Shown here piece by piece: positions 24,641-32,624 of a stretch of DNA of 49,241 nt. Every line of letters starts with the position of its first letter. The first letter of the stretch is position 1. The notes under the pieces are model-generated. The model was not told the origin of the DNA and did not search any database. It worked only from the letters and a program-made list of their open reading frames with translations. This DNA is from Alistipes sp. (lineage in GTDB: Bacteria > Bacteroidota > Bacteroidia > Bacteroidales > Rikenellaceae): contig JAGBCY010000029.1 of NCBI GenBank assembly GCA_017937765.1, forward strand, positions 1 to 49,241, given 5' to 3'. The position numbers were made by a program, and so were the translations under genes.

Positions 24641-25513
24641 TTATAATATATTGAGCACCTGCTCCTTAATCTTCTCTAACTCATCCTTCATCTGAACTAC
24701 CAAACGCTGCATATTTGCCTCGTTCGACTTCGAGCCCATCGTGTTAATCTCGCGGCCGAGCTCCTGAGCGATAAAGCCGAGCTTACGTCCCGGGGCATCC
24801 TCCGTAGCCGCCACCTCGCGGAAGTAGTTGCAGTGGTTATCGAGGCGCACCTTCTCCTCCGTGATATCGAGCTTCTCGATGTAGAAGATCATCTCCTGCT
24901 CCAGACGGTTGTTATCCACCTCAAGCTGCAGCTTAGCGATATTCTCGCGGATACGGTTCTTGATGACATCAACCCTTGCACTCTCGAAAGGCTCTACCTC
25001 GTGGCGATACTTCTCAATAAGATCAATTCGCTTCAACAGGTCGGCGATAAGGATAGCACCCTCCTGCACGCGGAAGCTATCGAGACCATCAGCCGCCAAG
25101 CGCGTAGCCTCCGCGATGGCTGCGAGCTCCGCGTCCGACACCTCCTGCTCCTCGGTAGAGACAACATCGGGCATACGCATCACGGCCATAAGCAACGAGT
25201 CGCCATCCGCAGCGATAAGATTGCTATCACACACACGGCGCAACTCCTCGGCATATACCTTGAACGCCTCGGCATTGATGTGTGCTGAGGTCTCCACCGA
25301 CTGCGACTCCACCGATATGAAGCAATCAACCTTACCGCGCACGAGACGCTGCGTAACGATGCTACGCACCTCTGCCTCGACGGCACGATATCTGCTCGGC
25401 AACTTAACGCTCAAATCGAGCTGCTTGGAGTTCAGCGAACGAAGCTCTACACGAAATCTCTTATCTCCACAAACGGCCTCACCCTTACCGAAGCCGGTCA
25501 TTGACTTAATCAT
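24641..25513 (-). CDS. yicC: YicC-family endoribonuclease
   Basis: A 290-residue YicC protein starting MIKSMTGFGKGEA, the family's invariant N-terminus, with VELRSLNSKQLDLSVKLPSR next and the DUF1732 end LGREINTMGSKSNEANMQRL followed by VVQMKDELEKIKEQV. YicC proteins are oligomeric Mn-dependent endoribonucleases implicated in RNA turnover and stationary phase. It is the first gene of the operon with gmk, nadD, the DUF3109 gene and the M23 gene; its promoter is at 25552-25583. Confidence 0.93.
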   Translation of the reverse strand: MIKSMTGFGKGEAVCGDKRFRVELRSLNSKQLDLSVKLPSRYRAVEAEVRSIVTQRLVRGKVDCFISVESQSVETSAHINAEAFKVYAEELRRVCDSNLIAADGDSLLMAVMRMPDVVSTEEQEVSDAELAAIAEATRLAADGLDSFRVQEGAILIADLLKRIDLIEKYRHEVEPFESARVDVIKNRIRENIAKLQLEVDNNRLEQEMIFYIEKLDITEEKVRLDNHCNYFREVAATEDAPGRKLGFIAQELGREINTMGSKSNEANMQRLVVQMKDELEKIKEQVLNIL

Positions 25514-25551
25514 ATATTGACACTCTTTTTATGTGCATAAACATTATCCCA

Positions 25552-25583
25552 CAAAGATATGTAATTTATGCCAATTTGCCAAA
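25552..25583 (-). promoter_or_regulatory. Promoter of the yicC-gmk-nadD-DUF3109-M23 operon
   Basis: On the minus strand TTTG (25580-25583) and TATCTTTG (25552-25559) are 20 bases apart, a near-perfect match. The ATG at 25513 is 38 bases downstream. Confidence 0.7.
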
Positions 25584-25611
25584 ACAAAATTTGCATTATG
25601 GCCACGAAAAA

Positions 25612-25648
25612 GTTGTTGCCGCTATCTCAATCGGACAACGGCAACAAC
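25612..25648 (-). terminator. Terminator of the flavodiiron gene
   Basis: GTTGTTGCCG (25612-25621) and CGGCAACAAC (25639-25648) form a ten-base perfect stem, followed on the minus strand by a TTTTT tract. It is 22 bases past the flavodiiron stop. Confidence 0.8.
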
Positions 25649-25669
25649 AATACTCTGCTTAAACTACAC

Positions 25670-26833
25670 TTACGCAAGCACCTCATCGGCCAGAGCCTCG
25701 AGAGCAGGGATATCCGTGGGCTTCAAGCGCGACATAATAGTCACCATCTTCTCAGCAACCGTCACACCCTTGAAGCCATCAATGATAGCGCGCATAGCAC
25801 GTCCTGCCGTAGGTGCCCACGAGCCATTCTCGATGATGCCGATACGACGCTTCGAGAAGCCCTTGATAGCGAGGTGGTGTAAGAAGTCGTGCATCGGAGG
25901 GAACACATCAGCGTCATACGATGCAGCTGCCACAACAAGGCGACTATAACGGAACGCATCCTCCACAACCTTAGCCATATCCGTACGCGAGAGATCGCGA
26001 ACAACAACATTCTTAGCACCCTTAGCGCGAAGAATCTCGGCGAACTTATTAGCCACCTCGGCCGTATTACCGTGGATCGAAGCAAAGGCTACAAGCGTAC
26101 CATCCTCCTCGGGCTCGTACTTGCTCCAAGTGTCGTAGAGGCCGATATAGTAGCCCAAGTTCTCGGTGAGCACAGGGCCGTGCAAAGGACAGATGATAGC
26201 GATATCGAGGCCGGCAGCCTTCTTCAAGAGGGCCTGCACCGGAGCACCATACTTACCGCAAATGTTGATATAGTAACGGCGCGCCTCGTCAGCCCACGGC
26301 TCATCGGCCGAGAGAGCACCAAACTTACCAAAGCCATCAGCCGAGAAGAGAACCTTATCGGTGCTATCGTATGTAACCATAACCTCGGGCCAGTGAACCA
26401 TAGGTGCCATAGCAAAGTGCAACGTATGACTGCCAAGCGACAGCGTATCACCCTCCTTAACACCAATAGTGCGGCCCTCGAAATTAACCTCGAAGAAGAA
26501 CTGAGGCATCATCTTCACAGCCTTATCCGATGCAACGACCTGCATCTCGGGATAACGCTCCAATGCCAAAGCGATAGTACCAGCGTGGTCTGGCTCAAGG
26601 TGCTGCACAACGAGGTAGTCGGGCTTACGACCTGCCAAAGCGGTGTCGAGATTCTGTAACCACTCGTCGCTCTTGCGGAGATCAACCGTATCCATCACAG
26701 CCACCTTCTCATCAAGGATAAGATATGAGTTATACGACACGCCATTGGGCACTACATACTGGCTCTCAAAGAGGTCAATATCTGTATCATCTACACCAAT
26801 ATAGACGATTTTCTCGGTTATATTCTTAATCAT
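25670..26833 (-). CDS. Flavodiiron protein (A-type flavoprotein, FprA-like)
   Basis: A 387-residue FprA-like protein. The metallo-beta-lactamase-like domain (1-245) carries HLEPDHAG (H78, E80, D82, H83), the His of PMVHWPEV, the Asp of LFSADGFGKFG and the late His of CPLHGPVL, giving a full diiron set. The flavodoxin domain (about 255-387) starts VAFASIHGNTAEVAN, the FMN phosphate loop. It reduces oxygen to water, or NO to nitrous oxide, taking electrons from rubredoxin or a flavoprotein. No rubredoxin domain is fused; a separate one lies at 3690-3848. It is a single-gene unit with its own terminator, divergent from the metal-uptake genes. Confidence 0.95.
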   Translation of the reverse strand: MIKNITEKIVYIGVDDTDIDLFESQYVVPNGVSYNSYLILDEKVAVMDTVDLRKSDEWLQNLDTALAGRKPDYLVVQHLEPDHAGTIALALERYPEMQVVASDKAVKMMPQFFFEVNFEGRTIGVKEGDTLSLGSHTLHFAMAPMVHWPEVMVTYDSTDKVLFSADGFGKFGALSADEPWADEARRYYINICGKYGAPVQALLKKAAGLDIAIICPLHGPVLTENLGYYIGLYDTWSKYEPEEDGTLVAFASIHGNTAEVANKFAEILRAKGAKNVVVRDLSRTDMAKVVEDAFRYSRLVVAAASYDADVFPPMHDFLHHLAIKGFSKRRIGIIENGSWAPTAGRAMRAIIDGFKGVTVAEKMVTIMSRLKPTDIPALEALADEVLA

Positions 26834-26911
26834 TTTGCGTAAGTTTTTAAGTTTTGCTGGGCAAATATCTAAAAATTTATGGATATAACAAAATTTAATA
26901 ACACTTTTTTA

Positions 26912-26919
26912 TACCTTTG
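26912..26919 (+). promoter_or_regulatory. -7 box of the metal-uptake gene pair
   Basis: TACCTTTG is a perfect TAnnTTTG; the lipoprotein ATG is at 26951. No clear -33 box was seen at 19-21 bases, and no Zur-like palindrome was recognised. Confidence 0.55.
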
Positions 26920-26950
26920 CGGCACATTTATTTCAGTAACGATTGATATT

Positions 26951-27802
26951 ATGAGAAGAATAGCCATATTCATAGCTTCCGTCCTACTTATCGTGGGGTG
27001 CAACAGCTCGACGAAGGGAAACACAGAAAAGACCATATTCGTAACAATAACGCCGCTTAAGAGTCTTGTCGAAGCAGTTACCTGCGGAGACTTCGACGTG
27101 GAGGTACTCGTACCCGAGGGTGCAAGCCCCGAGACATATGAGCCCACCGCACGCCAACTCACGGCACTAAACAGTGCGCGCCGCGTATTTGCCATCGGTC
27201 TTATCGACTTCGAACAGTCGCTCATTTCGAACCTTGACTCGGGAAGCATTGTCGATCTATCGACGGGCATCGACCCGATGGAGGGCAGCTGTTCGCACGG
27301 CCACAAGCACCACAGCCACGGCATCGACCCCCACACGTGGACGTCGCCCCGCGCACTTAAGACTATGGTGCGCACCATCGAGCGCGCCATAATGGCCGAC
27401 TATCCCGACTCGGCGAAGTATAGCGAAGCGGCCGATGAGCTCGTTGCACGCATCGAGGCTCTCGACAGCCGTTGCGAGGAGCGCATCGCAGGCAGTGGCG
27501 TCGAGGCGATACTCATCTACCACCCCGCCTACACCTACTACGCTCGCGACTATGGCATCCGCCAGATAGCCATCGAGCACGACGGCAAGGAGCCATCTCC
27601 CCGCCAGCTTACCTCGATCATCTCCACAGCTCGCGAAAACGGCATACGCACCATCCTTATCCAACCGCAGTATAGCCCAGATAAGGTACGTGCCATCGCC
27701 GAGGAGTGCGATGCAGAGGTTGTCGTGACCAATCCTTTGGCTGAGGATATCCTCGCGGAGATTGAACGTGTAACCGACGTAATATGCCGCCAAGATGAGT
27801 AG
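26951..27802 (+). CDS. ZnuA-like zinc/manganese-binding lipoprotein of an ABC importer
   Basis: A 283-residue lipoprotein: MRRIAIFIASVLLIVGCNSS fixes the start at 26951 and the lipobox Cys17; the frame open from 26879 contains the promoter. The cluster-A-I solute-binding fold shows ITPLKSLVEAV, VLVPEGASPETYEPTARQL, a His-rich loop CSHGHKHHSHGIDPHTW, IYHPAYTYYARDYG with a ligand His, and IEHDGKEPSP. Those His residues suit zinc. It delivers the metal to an ABC permease. It overlaps the ATPase gene by eight bases, but no permease follows. Confidence 0.92.
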   Translation: MRRIAIFIASVLLIVGCNSSTKGNTEKTIFVTITPLKSLVEAVTCGDFDVEVLVPEGASPETYEPTARQLTALNSARRVFAIGLIDFEQSLISNLDSGSIVDLSTGIDPMEGSCSHGHKHHSHGIDPHTWTSPRALKTMVRTIERAIMADYPDSAKYSEAADELVARIEALDSRCEERIAGSGVEAILIYHPAYTYYARDYGIRQIAIEHDGKEPSPRQLTSIISTARENGIRTILIQPQYSPDKVRAIAEECDAEVVVTNPLAEDILAEIERVTDVICRQDE

Positions 27803-28571
27803 AGAGCCCATAATCAGAATCCACGACCTCGGCGTTCGTTACGATAGCACGATTGCCCTCGAGCACGTCGACTTGGAGATATATGCCGATGACTTTGTCG
27901 GAATCATAGGCCCCAACGGCGGTGGCAAGAGTACACTTGTTAAGGCCATAATGGGCATTGTCCCTCATAGCGGAAGTATCGAATATAGCGACAAGCTCCT
28001 CCGCGGTAAAAAGCCACATATAGGCTACCTCCCGCAGATATCCTCTTTCGACAAGGAGTTTCCGATATCTGTTCGCGAGGTGGTTATGTCGGGACTTCAG
28101 GCCGAGCGCGGCCTATGGCAGCGGTATGGGGCGAGTGACCGTAAGCGTGTGGACGAGACCCTTGAGCGTGCATCGCTTGCCGAGCTTCGCGATCGTGCCA
28201 TCGGCGAGCTTTCGGGAGGCCAGCTTCAGCGCGTGATGCTCTGCCGAGCCATCATCTCGGAGCCCAAGCTCCTCGTCTTGGACGAGCCCACAAACTTCGT
28301 GGATAACCGCTTCGAGAACGAGCTATACAACCTTCTGCACCATCTCTCGGAGCATATGGCCATAGTTATGGTGTCGCACGACATCGGCACCATCTCGAGT
28401 GTCGTGCGTAGCATCGTATGTGTCAACCGCCACGTGCACCGCCACGATTCGAACATCATCACCGAGGAGCAGCTGCGCAACTACAACTGCCCGATACAGC
28501 TCATATCGCACGGCAATATTCCCCACACCATCCTCGGCAATCACGAGGAGTGCCCCCACTGCCACAAGTAG
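27795..28571 (+). CDS. ZnuC-like metal ABC transporter ATPase
   Basis: A 258-residue ABC ATPase: Walker A GPNGGGKST (39-47), signature ELSGGQLQRVMLCRAI, Walker B LLVLDEPTNFVD and the switch His in VMVSHDIGTISS. The Tyr/His-rich C-terminal tail, ending HTILGNHEECPHCHK, resembles a short Cys/His metal-sensing tail and could serve as a regulatory zinc site. The gene overlaps the binding-protein gene, so the two are coupled. A strong terminator follows at 28591, so the permease must be encoded elsewhere. Confidence 0.9.
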   Translation: MSREPIIRIHDLGVRYDSTIALEHVDLEIYADDFVGIIGPNGGGKSTLVKAIMGIVPHSGSIEYSDKLLRGKKPHIGYLPQISSFDKEFPISVREVVMSGLQAERGLWQRYGASDRKRVDETLERASLAELRDRAIGELSGGQLQRVMLCRAIISEPKLLVLDEPTNFVDNRFENELYNLLHHLSEHMAIVMVSHDIGTISSVVRSIVCVNRHVHRHDSNIITEEQLRNYNCPIQLISHGNIPHTILGNHEECPHCHK

Positions 28572-28590
28572 CAACAAGCGATGAAACAAC

Positions 28591-28622
28591 ATAGGGTGTC
28601 AACTATCACGTTGACACCCTAT
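28591..28622. terminator. Strong bidirectional terminator
   Basis: ATAGGGTGTCAA (28591-28602) and TTGACACCCTAT (28611-28622) form a twelve-base perfect stem with an eight-base loop, followed by ATCTTTTA. It separates the metal-uptake pair from the converging P-type ATPase. Confidence 0.85.
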
Positions 28623-28650
28623 ATCTTTTAGCAATTTACGCACGACCTTA

Positions 28651-31419
28651 CTACCTTCGCGTGCAGAGTCTAACAACATCCGGAATCAGAAGCACCGGCG
28701 AGGTGATAAGCATAATCCATCCCCAGTCCGCGGCCGAGAGCGGTGCAACGTTGAACAACTCGCCAGCGAACGTCACGATTGCAATCTGTCCGCCAACGAT
28801 CACCGCGAGAATCAACAAGAAATACTTGTTGTAGGACTCCTTTACACGCTGTGGCGCACGGAAGAGGTCGATTATATCGAGTATGAGGCTGCGATTTGTG
28901 CGGAAATACTTAGCATTAAACAAATTCCAGAACTGCATCATCACAAATACCGAGAAGAAGATGCCCATCTCATAGCCCGACATATGAGGTGCAAATCTGT
29001 TTGACTTAAACATCTCGGCAAAGAATACGTGGAACGACTCGCTCGTCAACAACTCCGACACACTCGCGATATCCACGTGGTAAAGCAGTTGCCACAATCC
29101 CACAAGGAAAACGAAGAAGAGTGAACCGCCGCCAATGATACGCATAAGCATACTGCGGTCGATAATATGGCTCTTGGGATTACGCGGTTTGTCGCATAGA
29201 ACACCCGGCTCGGGAGGTAGCGACGAGAGGGCCATCGCGGCAAATGTATCCATAATGAGGTTCACCCACAACATCTGCGTCACGGTCAATGGCGAGTCGG
29301 CACCTATGAATGCACCGAAGAGCACGATGAGACAAGCACAAAGGTTGATGGTCATCTGGAAGATGATGAAACGGCGAATATTGAGATAGAGCGAACGGCC
29401 CCACATAATAGCCTTGTTAATGCTTGCAAATGAGTTGTCGATGATGGTGATATCGCTTGCCTCCTTCGCGCGTGACGTGCCATCACCCATCGACAGACCT
29501 ACCTGAGCCTTACTCAATGCAGGGGCATCGTTGGTACCATCACCCGTAACAGCCACCACCTCGCCATTAGCCTGAAGAAGCATCACGAGGCGAGCCTTAT
29601 CGTCGGGACGAGCACGCGAGATAATCTTGAGTTTCGAGCCACGAAGTAACTCGCGCACCTCGTCATCGCTGAGAGCCGCAAACTCGGGGCCGGTTACAAT
29701 CTGTCCCGGCTCATCGCTGGTAATGAGGCCTATCTCGCGGCCTATCTCGCGGGCTGTACCGGGAGTGTCACCCGTGACGATAATCACACGAACACCTGCC
29801 GAGTTCATACAGGTGTCGATAGCCTCAGCAACATCGTCGCGTATAGGATCGGCAATACCCACAATGCCGAGGAATACCACGTCGCCGTGCGAGCCATCCT
29901 CCTTATACTCCTCGACCGCAAAACCGAGCGTACGCATCGCGCGACTCTGGTACGACTGCAACAACGCTTCAAACTCCTCGCGCGTGCGGCCCTCGGCAAT
30001 CCTATTACACTTCGACAATATGATCTCGGGCGCACCCTTTAGGAAGCAAAACTTTCTCTTCGTCTGAATCTCCGTCGCCTCCGTTGCCATAAACTTTGTC
30101 TCAGTAGAGAAGGGTTCCACCTTTATGACGTGATACTTATCGCGTAGTGTAACATAATCCTCATCCTGCCCCTTGAGCCACATTAGCAGTGCGCCCTCCG
30201 TGGGGTTACCGATTGTCGACAGCGAGCCATCGTCGTTTACCGTGATCTCTGCCGTGGAGTTCACAGCAATGCTATCAACAATGATATCCTTTAATCCATC
30301 GTTGCAGGCTTCGAACTCCATCACGGTCATACGATTCTTCGTGAGCGTACCCGTCTTATCGGTACAAATCACCGTTGCAGCACCCATCGTCTCGCAGGCG
30401 TGGAGCTTACGTACGAGGCTGTTTTCCTTGAGCATTCGGCGCATACTCATCGCCAAGCTCACCGTGATACTCATAGGCAGACCCTCGGGTACCGCCACGA
30501 CGATAAGCGTCACGGCAATCATCACAGAGCCGAGCACAAACTCTAAAATCTGGAGCCACGAAGCATCGCCCTCGAATCCGCCCGTCAGCCAGAAGTACAA
30601 CATACGTCCTACGACGATGAGCACGGCAATCACAAAGCTCGCGCGCGACATCCATCCGCCGAGCTGATTGAGTTGCTTATTCAGCGGCGTCTCCACGTCG
30701 CTACCCTCGCTTGCGCGTACCACGCCGAGGCCCTCCTCTGTATGTATACCCACACGCTGCACGTGCATATAACCACTACCCTCGATTACCGTCGCGCCAC
30801 GTAGCAGGAGGTTCGATGGGTATGTAGCATCCTTATCAAAGTCCTTCTTATCGACACACTTATTGGCATACGTCTCGCCCGTAAATATCGACTCATCGAC
30901 ACGCAGCTGCACGCTGTCAATGAGGATACCATCTGCCGGGATCTCATCACCCGCCTCCAGACGCACGATATCGCCCACGGCCACATCCTGCTTCTCGACG
31001 AGCATCATACTCGGGCGACAATCCTTGTCGGCAGTGGCTCTACGCAGCACCTTCACCGGGCGCGAATCCTTTACCTTATTTAATATATCGAACTCCTTAT
31101 TAGCCTTGACCTCGAAGATAAATCCCACACCCGTGGCCAAAAGCAGAGCCAAGAGTACACCCGCAGGCTCGAACATCAGCGACCAATCGTCGCCCATAAC
31201 GAAAATCTCGTAGAGCGACAGCGACACCGAAAGGAAGAAAACGACAAGGAGAACGATGATTATAGGGTCCTTGAATTTCTCGAGATATAGCTTCCATAGC
31301 GACTCACGCTTTGGCGGTGGGATGATATTCTGCCCCCTACCCTTTATCACCGCATCCGACGTAACTACAAGAGTTCTATTTAGATAGCCCTTCTTTTTAT
31401 CCTGCTCCATACTCAACAT
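28651..31419 (-). CDS. Ca2+-translocating P-type ATPase (PMCA-like)
   Basis: A 922-residue P-type ATPase, about the normal bacterial length. A start at 31410 (MEQDKKKGYLNR) is equally good. The phosphorylated Asp is in VICTDKTGTLTKNRM; VAVPEGLPMSITVSLAMSM is the M4 metal site with the Glu of PEGLP; TGES-type LRVDESIFTGETY is in the actuator domain, KGAPEIILSKC in the nucleotide domain, and VTGDGTNDAPALSKAQVG in the hinge. Ten hydrophobic helices are visible. It exports calcium, or possibly manganese, using ATP. It is alone on its transcript, with an 18-base palindrome just upstream (31467-31484). Confidence 0.93.
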   Translation of the reverse strand: MLSMEQDKKKGYLNRTLVVTSDAVIKGRGQNIIPPPKRESLWKLYLEKFKDPIIIVLLVVFFLSVSLSLYEIFVMGDDWSLMFEPAGVLLALLLATGVGFIFEVKANKEFDILNKVKDSRPVKVLRRATADKDCRPSMMLVEKQDVAVGDIVRLEAGDEIPADGILIDSVQLRVDESIFTGETYANKCVDKKDFDKDATYPSNLLLRGATVIEGSGYMHVQRVGIHTEEGLGVVRASEGSDVETPLNKQLNQLGGWMSRASFVIAVLIVVGRMLYFWLTGGFEGDASWLQILEFVLGSVMIAVTLIVVAVPEGLPMSITVSLAMSMRRMLKENSLVRKLHACETMGAATVICTDKTGTLTKNRMTVMEFEACNDGLKDIIVDSIAVNSTAEITVNDDGSLSTIGNPTEGALLMWLKGQDEDYVTLRDKYHVIKVEPFSTETKFMATEATEIQTKRKFCFLKGAPEIILSKCNRIAEGRTREEFEALLQSYQSRAMRTLGFAVEEYKEDGSHGDVVFLGIVGIADPIRDDVAEAIDTCMNSAGVRVIIVTGDTPGTAREIGREIGLITSDEPGQIVTGPEFAALSDDEVRELLRGSKLKIISRARPDDKARLVMLLQANGEVVAVTGDGTNDAPALSKAQVGLSMGDGTSRAKEASDITIIDNSFASINKAIMWGRSLYLNIRRFIIFQMTINLCACLIVLFGAFIGADSPLTVTQMLWVNLIMDTFAAMALSSLPPEPGVLCDKPRNPKSHIIDRSMLMRIIGGGSLFFVFLVGLWQLLYHVDIASVSELLTSESFHVFFAEMFKSNRFAPHMSGYEMGIFFSVFVMMQFWNLFNAKYFRTNRSLILDIIDLFRAPQRVKESYNKYFLLILAVIVGGQIAIVTFAGELFNVAPLSAADWGWIMLITSPVLLIPDVVRLCTRR

Positions 31420-31466
31420 TTTATGCCGCTCGGCTGCCCCGCGCTAATCCTCCACAGGTCTCTCCG

Positions 31467-31484
31467 ATACGATTTAAATCGTAT
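31467..31484. promoter_or_regulatory. 18-base perfect palindrome upstream of the P-type ATPase
   Basis: ATACGATTTAAATCGTAT reads the same on both strands and lies 47 bases upstream of the ATPase start at 31419, in the 113-base gap after the C_GCAxxG gene. A second GATT-N3-AATC lies at about 31497-31507. A dimeric regulator site is possible; as RNA it would form a nine-base hairpin with no loop, so it is a poor terminator. Confidence 0.45.
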
Positions 31485-31532
31485 AGATGGCCGAGCGATT
31501 CGAAATCTATCACCCGACCATCATTTTTTTTA

Positions 31533-32015
31533 TTATTTTTTTTCGGCGAGGTATGTCGCCACTATGCGCGCGGCCGATGCAACATACTCCGCACACGGAC
31601 GCTTCTTGTAATACTCTGCCGTTCGTGCCGAGGGCATCGCCGTCTCCTTGCGCTCGGTCATAGGCTCGAGGCCGAGCAACCTGCGACACACGATGTCACC
31701 ATTTTCCGCTCTGAAGCTCTCGGCGAAGCGTTGCACAAGGGCATAGTTCTCCTTTCGCTCCTCGAGGTTCTTGGGATCGGCCGACGGAGATATCGCCCCC
31801 GCCAACATAGCCATACCGCTCACCGTGCCGCACACCTCGCGCATACGCCCCATACCGCCACCAAAGGGTGCTGCCAGGCGTGCCAACGCCTCGGGATTCT
31901 GACCCATTATGTCGTCGAAGGCCATCACCACCGCCTGCGCACAATTATACCCCGCGGTGAAGTATCCGCGCGCACGCTCCACGCGTTCCTCTATATTTAT
32001 ATTCACTGTTTGCAT
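31533..32015 (-). CDS. C_GCAxxG_C_C-family putative redox protein
   Basis: A 160-residue protein from MQTVNINIEERVERA; the frame continues upstream to 32048 across the promoter. GYFTAGYNCAQAVVMAF holds the first Cys of the family motif and PFGGGMGRMREVCGTVSGMA the CGxxxG segment, with a third Cys in DIVCRRLLG and a fourth in CAEY. The fold is all-helical and the role unknown; a heme or redox function is proposed for the family. The stop is in an A8 run on the coding strand near the end of the gene. It is divergent from the HsdR-N gene with interleaved promoter boxes. Confidence 0.85.
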   Translation of the reverse strand: MQTVNINIEERVERARGYFTAGYNCAQAVVMAFDDIMGQNPEALARLAAPFGGGMGRMREVCGTVSGMAMLAGAISPSADPKNLEERKENYALVQRFAESFRAENGDIVCRRLLGLEPMTERKETAMPSARTAEYYKKRPCAEYVASAARIVATYLAEKK

Positions 32016-32024
32016 TATTTTGTG

Positions 32025-32045
32025 TATCTTTGTGGCGCAAATATA
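32025..32045. promoter_or_regulatory. Two opposed -7 boxes between divergent genes
   Basis: TATCTTTG on the plus strand (32025-32032) and TATATTTG on the minus strand (32038-32045) are five bases apart and face each other. They would serve the HsdR-N gene (ATG 32072) and the C_GCAxxG gene (ATG 32015). Neither has a convincing TTTG at the standard spacing. Confidence 0.5.
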
Positions 32046-32071
32046 CACTTAATTTTGGAATAACCATAGCG

Positions 32072-32521
32072 ATGGAGTACCCGCGACTACAATATCCACC
32101 CATACGGCTACGGGCACGGCGTGCGGCAAACGGCCGCACCGAGGTCTTTGACAAGACTCGCGGGCGATGGCTTGTGCTCACCCCCGAGGAGTGGGTGCGC
32201 CGTCACGTCGTGGAATATCTGAAGAGCCACTGCGGCTTCCTCGCCGAGCAGATTGTCGAGGAGTACCCCGTTACCATCAACGGTATGGCCCAGCGTGCCG
32301 ACATCGTTGCCATCGGTTCCGACGCCCGCCCGCTCATCGTCATCGAGTGTAAGGAGCCGAGCATCGCCATTGGCCGCGAGACCCTGCGCCAGGCTGCGCG
32401 TTATAACACCATCCTCGGCTGTCGGTATGTTGTTGTGACTAACGGCCTTGCGACCCACTGCTTCACCCGCAACGACTCAGACGGCTACGCCCCCTTAGAT
32501 CACTTCCCGTGCTTCGAGTAG
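32072..32521 (+). CDS. Stand-alone HsdR-N-like nuclease-fold protein
   Basis: A 149-residue protein from MEYPRLQYPPIRLRA. It keeps the core of the type-I restriction HsdR N-terminal domain: EEWVRRHVVEYLKSH, then QRADIVAIG (D77), PLIVIECKEPSI (E92, K94), and LRQAARYNTILGCRYVVVTNG. That D-ExK set is a PD-(D/E)XK nuclease site. No helicase, specificity or methylase gene is nearby, and its composition matches the genome, so it is unlikely to be a fresh restriction fragment. Bacteroidetes often carry such single-domain proteins; the role is unknown. Confidence 0.85.
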   Translation: MEYPRLQYPPIRLRARRAANGRTEVFDKTRGRWLVLTPEEWVRRHVVEYLKSHCGFLAEQIVEEYPVTINGMAQRADIVAIGSDARPLIVIECKEPSIAIGRETLRQAARYNTILGCRYVVVTNGLATHCFTRNDSDGYAPLDHFPCFE

Positions 32522-32554
32522 TTCAGAGGCAGCCTCCTTAAAGAAAGAATAAAG

Positions 32555-32589
32555 AAAAACTCCCCGAAGCGAACTTGCGAGGAGTTTTT
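32555..32589. terminator. Bidirectional terminator between the HsdR-N-like gene and the kinase
   Basis: AAAAACTCC (32555-32563) and GGAGTTTTT (32581-32589) pair perfectly, giving an A-tract on one side and a T-tract on the other, which suits termination in both directions. Confidence 0.8.
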
Positions 32590-32624
32590 ATTAAGCGGTA
32601 GCCACTTACCACCAAAGCCTAAAT

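Noticed and set aside
31441-31515. tRNA-like T-loop word (GATTCGAAATC) near an inverted repeat
   Set aside because: No acceptor stem, anticodon arm or CCA fits; the hairpin is a loopless palindrome.
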